From Pirellulaceae bacterium (GTDB lineage: Bacteria; Planctomycetota; Planctomycetia; Pirellulales; Pirellulaceae), in assembly GCA_022448645.1 (NCBI GenBank), contig JAKVBZ010000011.1:35571-99570 (forward strand): a DNA stretch of 64,000 nt. The letters are read 5' to 3'. Shown here in pieces: positions 18,562 to 27,053 of the stretch (the stretch's first letter is position 1; each line of letters starts with the position of its first letter). The notes beneath the pieces were generated by a model. The model saw only the letters and a program-made list of their open reading frames with translations. It had not been told where the DNA came from and searched no databases. The translations under genes were made by a program, and so were the position numbers.

Positions 18562-19395
18562 TTACAATTCACGGATTCGAATATTCTTCCAACGGCATTT
18601 GGCACCGACCGGCCAACCCTTGCCTCCGTGAACTTGCACGGCGATGCTACCAGACGTACCTAGTAACTTAAGGACGTGTTCTTTCTTTTCCTGGTAACGA
18701 GCGTTCGTTGAGTTACTGCCATCAAAGTCATTGACCATTAAGTCATTAATCCATGTGGTGATCCGTGGATATTTTCCTTCGACACGGACAAGTGCCGTAT
18801 TCCAGTCGTGCAATTTCCATGCATCGACCCAATCCTGTGGATCGCAAGTGTGAACCAAACCCAATGCTTCGGCTGTCTTATGTTCAGCAGTAGTGATACC
18901 GATAAGATTTTTCTCGTTATCATATTTGCCGTTAATGTCAAACGTGCGGGTGTTAAACGCTCCCGTACCTTCGCCATACAGATGGCCGACGTTTCCTTTG
19001 TCATGGTAGTCGACCATCATTTGGAAACATTCGCCACGATCATTGCCTCGCAGGAAAAAACCAGAGCAGACTCCCCAGTCCGGTTTCATGTCCACCATCA
19101 CTTCAAAGTCACCGAATTTGGCATCGGTGAGCAGGATGCCTCCATTACCCGATCCGGGTGGGTCTTGTTCGCCGGTGATGGTGCCGTCTTCGACCTGCCA
19201 ATGGCCGCCAGTTCCATGTCCGATTGCCGCCGGATTCTTATGCCAGCCGTTTAACGTCTTGCCGTCAAACAATGTGACCCATTCGTTCTTTTTGGGGGCA
19301 GCATAGGCTCGTGAATGTAGGCTGCCAATGGTGGCTGTGCTGACGACAAGGCTGGAAGTGGTGGTGAGAAATTCTCGTCGCGTGGATCGCTGCAT
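18562..19395 (-). CDS. DUF1080 (3-keto-disaccharide hydrolase-like) secreted protein
   Basis: The 277-residue protein starts with a Tat-like signal (STRREFLTTTSSLVVSTATI, cleavage near AYAAPK). The mature part is a DUF1080 concanavalin-like jelly roll: EWVTLFDGKTLNGWHKN, WQVEDGTITGEQ, GGILLTDAKFGDFEV, GVCSGFFLRGN and a C-terminal KCRWKNIRIREL. Some DUF1080 members cleave 3-keto-glycosides; the substrate here is unknown. It sits upstream of an epimerase on the same strand (104-base gap), so co-transcription is possible. The whole family fold appears intact. Confidence 0.87.
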   Translation of the reverse strand: MQRSTRREFLTTTSSLVVSTATIGSLHSRAYAAPKKNEWVTLFDGKTLNGWHKNPAAIGHGTGGHWQVEDGTITGEQDPPGSGNGGILLTDAKFGDFEVMVDMKPDWGVCSGFFLRGNDRGECFQMMVDYHDKGNVGHLYGEGTGAFNTRTFDINGKYDNEKNLIGITTAEHKTAEALGLVHTCDPQDWVDAWKLHDWNTALVRVEGKYPRITTWINDLMVNDFDGSNSTNARYQEKKEHVLKLLGTSGSIAVQVHGGKGWPVGAKCRWKNIRIREL

Positions 19396-19499
19396 TTCTA
19401 ACTCCCTGGAATGTCAACTAGTGTTTACGGTACATGATAAGTGTTTGTGGAAGACTCAGCAACGATGAGGTCACGACGGCATACCACTCCGTCCGGCAG

Positions 19500-20432
19500 T
19501 CATTGTCTTTTGAGCTGTGTCAAAAAGTGATCCGACATACTGTCCAGGTCATAAGCAGGTTGCCAGCCCCAATCCTGGTGTGCAGAGTCGTCGACAAATT
19601 CCTGAGGCCAGCTGTCGATCAGATCGGCAACTGTGGGATCGGGATCAAAGGTAAGCTCGACGGCAGGACAGCGATCCTGAATGGCTTGGGCCATCTCTTC
19701 TGCGGTAGGAGATAACGCTTGCACGTTGTACACACGCCGAGACAGCTGCTGCGCTGGGGCGTCTAATAAATTTACGATGGCTTGCAAAACGTCTTCGATG
19801 TAAATGATTACTGGTCGCGCCGCGGGTCGTACTCGGTAAGTGAATGCGCCGTTCTCGACCGCTTCGATATAAGCTCGCGATGCGTACGCACTGGCGGCAC
19901 CCGATGGTGCCTGTGCCGACACTACGATCGGTAATCGCAATGCGCGAAAGTCCATGCCGTGACGTGCATGGTAATAATGTCCTAGACGTTCTACGATGGC
20001 TTTGGTGGTTCCGTACAACCCCACAGGCCATTGAGGGAAATCCTCGGGCACTGGATTGGGAAGCGGCGCCCCGTAAGAGGCCAGTGAGCTGAGGAATAGA
20101 TACTTTTCTGTATGGAAACGAATGCATTGCTCAAATAGTGCGAATGACGAATCGACGTTAACTCGCCAAGCCTGCGTACGATTTGTTTCGGAGTCACCGG
20201 ACAACAGTGTCGCGAAGTGAAGCAACACGTCCGGTTGAATGTCTGCCATCACCGATTGCACATGATCGGGGTCGGTCAAGTCTCCCTGAATGAATCTTAC
20301 TTGTTTGTCCTGCACGGCTGCCGGTTTACTTACCACATCCCACAGGACGACTTCATGACCGGCCTTGCTAAGCCAGGGAAGAAGTTGAACTGCGATATTT
20401 CCAGCCCCTCCAGTAATTAAACAAAGCGACAC
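19500..20432 (-). CDS. NAD-dependent epimerase/dehydratase family protein
   Basis: The 310-residue extended-type SDR has an N-terminal Rossmann motif TGGAGNIA, an acidic residue after the second strand (VVLWDV), and the catalytic YGTTK motif in the middle (VGLYGTTKAIVERLGHY). The start is a GTG at 20432 preceded by GAGG. Members act on nucleotide sugars or free sugars and lactones; proximity to DUF1080, BKACE and mannonate dehydratase genes makes a sugar-acid substrate likely but unproven. No membrane segment is seen. Confidence 0.88.
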   Translation of the reverse strand: MSLCLITGGAGNIAVQLLPWLSKAGHEVVLWDVVSKPAAVQDKQVRFIQGDLTDPDHVQSVMADIQPDVLLHFATLLSGDSETNRTQAWRVNVDSSFALFEQCIRFHTEKYLFLSSLASYGAPLPNPVPEDFPQWPVGLYGTTKAIVERLGHYYHARHGMDFRALRLPIVVSAQAPSGAASAYASRAYIEAVENGAFTYRVRPAARPVIIYIEDVLQAIVNLLDAPAQQLSRRVYNVQALSPTAEEMAQAIQDRCPAVELTFDPDPTVADLIDSWPQEFVDDSAHQDWGWQPAYDLDSMSDHFLTQLKRQ

Positions 20433-20671
20433 GTTGACCTCGCGTAAATGATATGTTCAGGAAATCATCGAAAGAGTGTTTCGAAATCGAATGGCGGAAA
20501 TGTGTGACGGCCTTGGAAGGCAATCGTACCGCATAGGGAACTCCCGTTTATGGGGATGACAACAACGATCATACAGACATTCTGTCCTCGTTGTCAGCCA
20601 GACGCATGCCACTGGCTGTGAATAGGCAATGTGCTACACTGAAGCCAGTTTGAAAAATCAAGGATCATCAT

Positions 20672-21607
20672 ATGGCTTCAAAACCTAACGTCATTATTAC
20701 ATGTGCTGTTACTGGATCAATCCACACCCCGACGATGTCGGAATACTTGCCATTGACGCCGGCACAGATTGCCGAGCAGGCAATCGACGCGGCAAAAGCA
20801 GGTGCGGCGATTGTACACTTGCATGCTCGCGACCCGGATGATTATCGCCCGACTCCGGATGAAGCTGTGTTTCGCCAATTCGTGCCTCAGATTAAGGAAG
20901 CTACGGATGCGATCGTGAACATCACGACGGGTGGAGCCCATGGGATGACGGTCCAAGAGAGATTGTCTGCTGCCCTCTCGCTGCAGCCAGAGATGTGTTC
21001 CCTAAATATGGGCTCCATGAACTTTGGCCTGTATCAATTACTGCCTCGTTACAAGACATGGAAGTACGATTGGGAGCCGGCGCAATTGGAAATGACGAGG
21101 GATTACATTTTTAGGAACACGTTCAAGGATATCGAGTACATCGTCAAACAATTGGGCGAGGGATGTGGAACGCGTTTCGAATTTGAATGCTATGACGTTG
21201 GCCACCTATATAACCTGGCGCATTTTCTTGATCGTGGACTTGTAAAACCGCCACTGTTTGTTCAAACCATCTTCGGTATCTTGGGAGGAATTGGTGCTGA
21301 TTCAGAAAATTTGTTGCACATGAGACGAATCGCCGACAAGCTATTCGGCGACGATTATGTGTGGTCGATATTGGCGGCAGGTCGGCATCAACTTTCTATG
21401 TGTACCATGGGGGCTAACATGGGAGGCAACGTTCGCGTGGGGCTGGAGGATAATCTGTATTTGTCCAAAGGCGAACTGGCAAAATCGAATGCTGCCTTGG
21501 TCGAGAGAATGCGCAGCATTCTCGAAGACTTGTCGATGACGATTGTGACGCCCAACGACGTGCGTGAGCGATTGGACTTGAAGGGCGCGGCGAACGTGAA
21601 TTTCTAG
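20672..21607 (+). CDS. 3-keto-5-aminohexanoate cleavage (BKACE, DUF849) family enzyme
   Basis: The 311-residue TIM-barrel protein matches beta-keto acid cleavage enzymes, which condense a beta-keto acid with acetyl-CoA to give acetoacetate and a new acyl-CoA. Recognisable blocks are VIITCAVTGSIHTPTMS, AGAAIVHLHARDP with the metal-binding HxH, VNITTGGAHGMTVQERL, PEMCSLNMGSMNF, FECYDVGHLYNL and GANMGGNVRVGLEDN. An ATG at 20672 preceded by AAGGA is the start. The acyl-CoA ligase, SDR reductase and thiolase genes a few kilobases away could process the acetoacetate and CoA products. The substrate of BKACE members varies widely and is not decided by sequence alone. Confidence 0.92.
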   Translation: MASKPNVIITCAVTGSIHTPTMSEYLPLTPAQIAEQAIDAAKAGAAIVHLHARDPDDYRPTPDEAVFRQFVPQIKEATDAIVNITTGGAHGMTVQERLSAALSLQPEMCSLNMGSMNFGLYQLLPRYKTWKYDWEPAQLEMTRDYIFRNTFKDIEYIVKQLGEGCGTRFEFECYDVGHLYNLAHFLDRGLVKPPLFVQTIFGILGGIGADSENLLHMRRIADKLFGDDYVWSILAAGRHQLSMCTMGANMGGNVRVGLEDNLYLSKGELAKSNAALVERMRSILEDLSMTIVTPNDVRERLDLKGAANVNF

Positions 21608-21612
21608 GTGAA

Positions 21613-21930
21613 TCAACCGACCTTTTCATAGGCCACGATTGCCGTGCCAGGCGAGGCACTGATTTTACGATTCATCCCTGAAGACAAGAGGTTCGATCCA
21701 ATCTGGATTTCGGAATGCGCAACCTCAAAGTTCTTGAGTTTGTGTCGTGCGCTGGGATCAAGAATTCGGAGGATGAATGTGTGTGTCTCGCTGGTTTTCT
21801 TGCCCGGCCGACGAAAAGCATAAAGAACTCCGCGACCTGTCTTCGGATTGTGAAACTGCCAACCTATCCAAACGTTAAAGTTGAAATGATTTCTATCTTT
21901 GTTCGTCGACGAAATGGAGAACCATTGTAA
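21613..21930 (-). pseudogene. Remnant of an alpha-galactosidase-like glycoside hydrolase (C-terminal end only)
   Basis: Reading the gap between the BKACE and mannonate dehydratase genes on the minus strand gives an open frame of about 100 codons ending in TGA at 21613. It includes VWIGWQFHNPKTGRGVLYAF, RRPGKK, ILRILDPSARHKLKNFE and SASPGTAIVAYEKVG. The WQFxxPxxGxGxxxAFRRP and LRxLDPxARY patterns are those of the C-terminal beta-sandwich of GH36-type alpha-galactosidases and relatives. There is no start codon, catalytic domain or signal; upstream the frame runs into the mannonate dehydratase end. It is best read as a 5'-deleted gene. Family assignment is from memory of the motif, so moderate. 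Confidence 0.5.
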
Positions 21931-21943
21931 GTTTTGAGGCTTG

Positions 21944-22903
21944 CTATTCTGTGGCCTGTATCAAGGCACGCATGTATCCGTAGGCGAACAGACGTCCCAA
22001 CATTGTATATCCTGGATCGTCGGCCGGTTCACCCGCCATTTGTGGCACGTGGTCTGGCCGAATCGGACCGTCGAAACCTGCATCGCGATAAGCTTGCATC
22101 GCCGCCACCATGTCGGTGGGCCCGTTGTCGTGGAACGTTTCCGTAAAGCATTCGGCTGTTCCGCGTACATCACGAAAATGAACGTAATGAATGTGATTTC
22201 CCAACTGTCGAATTGTGGCAGGAATATCAACGCCCATCGCCGCGAAATTTCCTTGGCAAAAGCATATGCCGTTGTGACGACTGTCACAGAGTCGCACGAG
22301 TCGCTCGAAGTCCTCGACGCAATTCATGATCCGGTCATTTCCAAGGAGCGATGACAAGGGAGGGTCGTCTGGATGCATGGCCAGTTTAACGTTTGCCTGC
22401 TCGGCGACGGGAACTAGTTCGTTAAGCATTCTCTCCAGATTGTCCCACAGTGTTGACGCATTGATGGAGTCGATTTGTGGACCAACATGAAGAGAGGTTC
22501 CGTCGTGATTCAGAGCAAAAGCTCGCTCGATCTCCTCAATATTGAATTCACTCACTTTCGCACCACCCCGTTCGAGGACATCGACTCGGGTCCGCGCCCA
22601 GTCGGTGGCCGGCATGAAGTTGTAGCATAGAATTGGAATCTCCAATTCGCCCATGGTGCGAATCAGATCTTTCATCTGGGCCAATTCGCTGCCGTCGTCC
22701 TGGCCAACGATCAAACTTTCGAAAGGTAAGAAGCCTTCCAATACGGACAATTTGAGACCGAAGGCACTGACATCGCGTTTTACATTGGCCAGTTCTCCGG
22801 CACCTTGCTTGGGATAGCGAGTCACATAATCGGTAACACCACACTGGACGGCCAATTCCAAGTGCTCTGGTGACGGTGGAGTCAAAACGGTGGCAAGTCG
22901 CAT
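21944..22903 (-). CDS. uxuA: Mannonate dehydratase (UxuA family)
   Basis: The 319-residue TIM-barrel protein has family blocks: PILCYNFMPATDWARTR, KLAMHPDDPP, GICFCQGNFAAMG, HYVHFRDVRG, ECFHDNGPTDM-like ETFHDNGPTDM and GPIRPDHVPQM. These supply the metal-binding His, Cys, Asp and His residues of UxuA, which dehydrates D-mannonate to 2-keto-3-deoxygluconate in glucuronate catabolism. It is shorter than the enterobacterial enzyme (about 394 residues), as many homologues in other phyla are, and relatives acting on other sugar acids exist. It is flanked by a glycoside hydrolase remnant, in keeping with a glycan-catabolic setting. Confidence 0.85.
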   Translation of the reverse strand: MRLATVLTPPSPEHLELAVQCGVTDYVTRYPKQGAGELANVKRDVSAFGLKLSVLEGFLPFESLIVGQDDGSELAQMKDLIRTMGELEIPILCYNFMPATDWARTRVDVLERGGAKVSEFNIEEIERAFALNHDGTSLHVGPQIDSINASTLWDNLERMLNELVPVAEQANVKLAMHPDDPPLSSLLGNDRIMNCVEDFERLVRLCDSRHNGICFCQGNFAAMGVDIPATIRQLGNHIHYVHFRDVRGTAECFTETFHDNGPTDMVAAMQAYRDAGFDGPIRPDHVPQMAGEPADDPGYTMLGRLFAYGYMRALIQATE

Positions 22904-22948
22904 CGTCGTTCCTCTTTTTTGAGATGACAGGCTAATGGTTTTACCGTC

Positions 22949-24535
22949 TCATACCTTGACATTGTTATCACCCCAGAATTCTTTTCGAATGACAGTTTTC
23001 AGGAGTTTGCCGGATGGGTTGCGAGGTAACTCGTCGCGAAACTCTACAGAACGGGGAACTTGGAAGTTGGGAAGCTTTTCCTTGCAAACATCAAGTATCT
23101 GTTGCTCAGATAGCTGCTGTTCGTCACGACTCACGACCAACGCATGAACGGCTTCGCCCCATTTTTCATCGGGAATACCAACCACGGCGACGTCTCGCAC
23201 GGCAGGCAATGTGTAGATGACTTCTTCAATGTCTTTGGGATAAATGTTCACTCCGCCAGAGAGAATCATATCTTTAAGGCGGTCGACGATGTACAAAAAC
23301 CCTTCCTCGTCCGTGCGTCCCAGATCGCCTGTATGAAACCAACCATCCTGCCACGCTTGTCGCGTAGCGGTTTCGTTCGCATAGTAACCGTTGCACAGGG
23401 TGGGACCACGAGTGATGATCTCGCCGACGTTGCCCACAGGAAGATCTTGACCTTGGGGGTCGACGACACGGAATTCCATGTTCAGAAACGCTTGACCTGC
23501 ACAGCGGATTTTCCGCAATTGGTCTTCCGGTCGCAAATTCGTAATGAGTCCGGTTTCGGTAAGCCCGTAAAGTTCATGCAATTCGATGTCAGGAAACACG
23601 CGGAAAATCGCTTCTTTGGTGGCTGTGGCCAGCGGTGCAGCCCCCGACACGATTACTCGCAGCGAAGATAAATCGAAGTTATGAGATTCGTTCGATTGGA
23701 TCAGTTGATGCAATTGAGTCGGTACAAAAAACGCATTGGTTGCCCGGTGGGTTGCAATATCCTCAAAAGTCCGCAAAACATCGAACTTGCGGTGAATCAC
23801 GGTTGTTGCGCCAAAATAAAGATTGTTAAACGCAAAAAAAATCGCCGCATTGTGGTAAAGCGGAGTAGAACAAAGATTCACATCGTTATAGCGGATCCCA
23901 TATTCCATTCCCAATTCAAAGAAATAGAGCACACGATTGAGATGGGACAGACGAATGCCTTTTGGTAATCCCGTAGTGCCCGATGAAAACAAGATCATCA
24001 TTGTATCGTGCACGTCGACGAAGGTACCTGGTTCGGAAACTGGATCGTCATTGGCCAACCATTCTTGCAGCGACAAAGCTGAGTCATCCGTAGATTCGTC
24101 GACGTAACAGACGGGTATTGACGAAGCAGAGCATGATCTCATCCTATGCACTTCTTCACGTAGTGACCTTTCTGCAAATAGAAGTCGGCAACTCGTTTGT
24201 TCCAGCAATGTTGCCACTTGGTCACTTCGCAGCATGTAATTGATGGGGACAGCTACCGCCCCGGACATCGAAAGGGCGTAATAGATTGCGATGTAGGACC
24301 AGTCGTTGCGCAGATAGATACCAACATGATCGCCTTGGCCAATTTTTTGCTGCTTCAATCCGTGGGCGATTCGGCAGGCAGATTCGTAAAGCTGAGCATA
24401 GGTAAGCGTACGGTTTGGCTGGACGACGGCAAGCTTGTCAGGGCGGGCACTGACATGGTGACGCAGATTTTCGTGGATGGTCAGGTAGCCGGGACGATCC
24501 CGCATGCTCGATTTGTCAGCAGCCGAAAACGCCAT
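22949..24535 (-). CDS. AMP-dependent acyl-CoA synthetase/ligase
   Basis: The 528-residue adenylate-forming enzyme carries all core motifs: ATP-binding FSSGTTGLPKGIRLSH near residue 182, YGLTETG near 325, GWFHTGDLGRTDEEGFLYI near 400, DRLKDMILSGGVNIYP and the catalytic Lys motif NPSGKLLKTVIRKEF near the C-terminus. It should activate a carboxylic acid to acyl-AMP and then acyl-CoA; long- or medium-chain fatty acid or acetoacetate-like substrates are possible. I chose the ATG at 24535, four bases after the SDR stop, rather than an in-frame TTG at 24547 that would overlap the SDR end. The tight spacing points to an operon with the SDR and perhaps the thiolase upstream. Confidence 0.92.
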   Translation of the reverse strand: MAFSAADKSSMRDRPGYLTIHENLRHHVSARPDKLAVVQPNRTLTYAQLYESACRIAHGLKQQKIGQGDHVGIYLRNDWSYIAIYYALSMSGAVAVPINYMLRSDQVATLLEQTSCRLLFAERSLREEVHRMRSCSASSIPVCYVDESTDDSALSLQEWLANDDPVSEPGTFVDVHDTMMILFSSGTTGLPKGIRLSHLNRVLYFFELGMEYGIRYNDVNLCSTPLYHNAAIFFAFNNLYFGATTVIHRKFDVLRTFEDIATHRATNAFFVPTQLHQLIQSNESHNFDLSSLRVIVSGAAPLATATKEAIFRVFPDIELHELYGLTETGLITNLRPEDQLRKIRCAGQAFLNMEFRVVDPQGQDLPVGNVGEIITRGPTLCNGYYANETATRQAWQDGWFHTGDLGRTDEEGFLYIVDRLKDMILSGGVNIYPKDIEEVIYTLPAVRDVAVVGIPDEKWGEAVHALVVSRDEQQLSEQQILDVCKEKLPNFQVPRSVEFRDELPRNPSGKLLKTVIRKEFWGDNNVKV

Positions 24536-24539
24536 GAAT

Positions 24540-25301
24540 TCAACCAAAGAAAATACCGCCGTTTACTTGGATGGCCTGGCCAGTGATGTACGATGCCTGG
24601 TCTGAAGCCAGGAATGCAACACAGTCCGCTATCTCTTGAGGGTCTCCCAGACGTTTTAGCGGAATACGATCGATGAATTGTTGCAACGCGTCCTGCGGGA
24701 TACTACGGGCCATGTCCGTGTCGAAATATCCAGGGCAGATCGCGTTGACGGTGATTCTGCGAGCAGCCAACTCAGTAGCGAGTGTACGGGTGAGTCCCAG
24801 GACGCCAGCTTTACTTGCCGAATAATTTGCTGTCCCATATGCGCTCGTGTATGCCGTCACGGACGAAATATTAATGATCCTGCCACCATCATTCAGCTGC
24901 GGAATCGCGGCGCGGCAACAATAAAAGATCCCGTCTAGATTGACGCGTATCACATCACGCCATTCTTCATCGGACATTTTTGCAACGGTCCGATCACGAT
25001 TGATGCCGGCGTTGTTCACCAAGAAGTCGATTTGATTGAATTGTTGCCGTACGTCGTCGAACATTTGCCCTACACGTTGAATGTCGCCGACATCGGCAGC
25101 AACGGGAATCACTTGGCCCGACGAATGACTTTTTAGGTCATTCCACCAAGATTCGATTGCCATACGATGTGCTTCGGCGTCTTCATCCGGATGGTTGGCA
25201 ATGACAGTCGTTCCACGACGGGCCAACTCGGCTGCGGTCGCCGCACCAAGGCCTCGGGAAGCTCCCGTCACGACCGCGATCTTGTTGGAGAAATCGGACA
25301 T
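24540..25301 (-). CDS. SDR oxidoreductase, FabG/PhaB-like (3-oxoacyl-CoA or -ACP reductase)
   Basis: The 253-residue classical SDR has VTGASRGLGAAT, the NNAG motif, ISSVTAYTSAYG with the catalytic Ser, YSASKAG with the Tyr and Lys, and the C-terminal ITGQAIQVNGG. Asn-Asp-rich NHPDEDAEA after the second strand may favour NADPH or NADH; this is not settled. A thiolase gene lies 242 bases upstream and an acyl-CoA ligase directly downstream, which points to reduction of acetoacetyl-CoA or a 3-oxoacyl-CoA. No PHA synthase is present in the window. Confidence 0.9.
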   Translation of the reverse strand: MSDFSNKIAVVTGASRGLGAATAAELARRGTTVIANHPDEDAEAHRMAIESWWNDLKSHSSGQVIPVAADVGDIQRVGQMFDDVRQQFNQIDFLVNNAGINRDRTVAKMSDEEWRDVIRVNLDGIFYCCRAAIPQLNDGGRIINISSVTAYTSAYGTANYSASKAGVLGLTRTLATELAARRITVNAICPGYFDTDMARSIPQDALQQFIDRIPLKRLGDPQEIADCVAFLASDQASYITGQAIQVNGGIFFG

Positions 25302-25543
25302 GAATCCTACTCCGTGATCATCATCTAACGTTCGTTTGGAGAGTGAGTACTGAAGTTTGGAAAGGGTACGTCTTTGAACTCAATGCCGGTAAGAACTCTA
25401 CGAACTATGTGACTGCATGATCAGTAGCTCGATCCGGGGTCCAAGCTGCGGAGAGCATTGTATCCAAAATCCTTCAAGGTGTGTTTTCTTGTCTTTCCTG
25501 CAGTTACTGGCAGGCCTTCAATTCCTAATGCTGCGCGGCTGTT

Positions 25544-26728
25544 TCAATCATCATCCGTTTCCACAATCATTGCTACGCCGTTGCCTCCTCCCAGGCAAAG
25601 CGAAACGAGACCCCGCCGTGCACCACGCTGCTTCATCGCATGAACCAATGTTACTAATACTCTGGCACCGCTGGCTCCGATAGGATGTCCCAATGCGATG
25701 GCCCCGCCATGGATGTTCAGTTTTTCCGAAGGCAAATCGAGAGGTCTGGCACAAGCAATCATTTGTGCCGCAAACGCTTCGTTGATTTCGATCAGGTCCA
25801 TATCAGCGACGGTCATGCCGGCCTTGTCCAATACCTTTTCGATCGCTTTGACAGGTGCGATAAAAACATCCTTCGGCTCCACACCGGCGGTAGCATACGC
25901 CACAATACGGGCTAGGGGAGTTATACCCTGTTCGTCCGCGACGCGGTTCGATGTAACAACGACGGCGGCCGCACCATCGCTGATCTGGGAGGCATTGCCT
26001 GCCGTAACGGTACCGTTTTTTTCAAACGCGGGTTTAAGTTGACTTAGTGTTGCGAGTGTCGTTTCGGGACGAGGTCCTTGGTCGTTGGATACGATTTTTG
26101 TGCTAGTCCGAGTGGGCACTTCAACAGGCACAATCTCATCTTCAAATGTACCCGATTGTATGGCCGTGGCAGCGCGTTGCTGACTTTGGTAAGCAAATTG
26201 GTCCTGCTCGTTCCGAGAGATGTCGAATTTTTTGGCAATATATTCTGCCTGTTGTCCCATGTGATTGCCGTCAAAGGCACAAGTCAGGCCGTCGTACAGC
26301 ATGGAGTCGAGTATGGTTTGATTACCGAATTTCCATCCCCGACGCTGATTCAAGATGAGGTGTGGCGCACGACTCATGCTTTCCAGTCCACCAGCAACCA
26401 CGACATTGGCATCTGCGGTTATCACAGCCTGAGCCGCCAACATGACCGCTTTGAGTCCCGATCCGCACATTTTGTTGATCGTCAATGCGGCGACATCACT
26501 AGTCAACCCTGCGCGAAGTGCCGCTTGCCGTGCAGGAGCCTGGCCCAATCCGGCACTCAAAATGTTCCCCATGATTACCTCGTCCACCTGGTGGGACGGC
26601 AAATTGGAGCGACGGACCGCTTCTTGGACGACGATCCCGCCCAAATCGGTTGCCGGAACCGTAGAGAGGTCTCCTAATAGTGTTCCCATCGGAGTTCGAC
26701 ATGCAGATATGATGACAGGCTGGATCAT
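25544..26728 (-). CDS. Thiolase (acetyl-CoA C-acetyltransferase family)
   Basis: The 394-residue protein has the nucleophilic Cys in KMCGSGLKA near residue 88, the NEAFAAQM block, GGAIALGHPIGASGARV and the second catalytic Cys in LCLGGGNGVAM. Length and motifs match the biosynthetic/degradative acetoacetyl-CoA thiolases of the AtoB/PhaA type. Together with the downstream SDR and acyl-CoA ligase it forms a minus-strand acyl-CoA group. In degradation it would split acetoacetyl-CoA, a product reachable from the acetoacetate made by the BKACE enzyme; in synthesis it would feed 3-hydroxybutyryl-CoA formation. Confidence 0.95.
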   Translation of the reverse strand: MIQPVIISACRTPMGTLLGDLSTVPATDLGGIVVQEAVRRSNLPSHQVDEVIMGNILSAGLGQAPARQAALRAGLTSDVAALTINKMCGSGLKAVMLAAQAVITADANVVVAGGLESMSRAPHLILNQRRGWKFGNQTILDSMLYDGLTCAFDGNHMGQQAEYIAKKFDISRNEQDQFAYQSQQRAATAIQSGTFEDEIVPVEVPTRTSTKIVSNDQGPRPETTLATLSQLKPAFEKNGTVTAGNASQISDGAAAVVVTSNRVADEQGITPLARIVAYATAGVEPKDVFIAPVKAIEKVLDKAGMTVADMDLIEINEAFAAQMIACARPLDLPSEKLNIHGGAIALGHPIGASGARVLVTLVHAMKQRGARRGLVSLCLGGGNGVAMIVETDDD

Positions 26729-27053
26729 GGAAGGTACCTAGCCGAGGGTGAACCGTTGACGGCGGTAGGAACGTAAAGATTGAACGCACGAACCGTGCGC
26801 GAGTACTTCTTTTTTGTGGGCATCTTGTGAATCGGAAGCGTACATGGCGAGGATACTTGCTTTTGCCATACCGTTCATTCTACGATGGAAAGCACCACTC
26901 GACTATCCGACAGATCGTACGACCGAATCGCGGTTGTAGTTTGGAAGCGGATTCAAAAATGGGAGAGTGCGGCTCCTACCGGTCTGTGGGTGTCAATGGT
27001 AGTAGCCCATTGGGAGCTTCGGCCTTTCCAGAGAGGATTTGGGGTCCATAGCC
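26729..27053. other. Intergenic region between divergent genes
   Basis: This 325-base gap lies between the divergent thiolase and glycosyl-hydrolase genes and should carry both promoters. A 63-codon plus-strand frame from 26885 overlaps the next gene and has no recognisable features. I see no clear repeat or RNA. Confidence 0.4.

Noticed and set aside
24540..26728. Polyhydroxybutyrate synthesis operon
   Set aside because: Thiolase and reductase are present, but no PHA synthase or phasin lies nearby, and the acyl-CoA ligase suggests other acyl-CoA chemistry.
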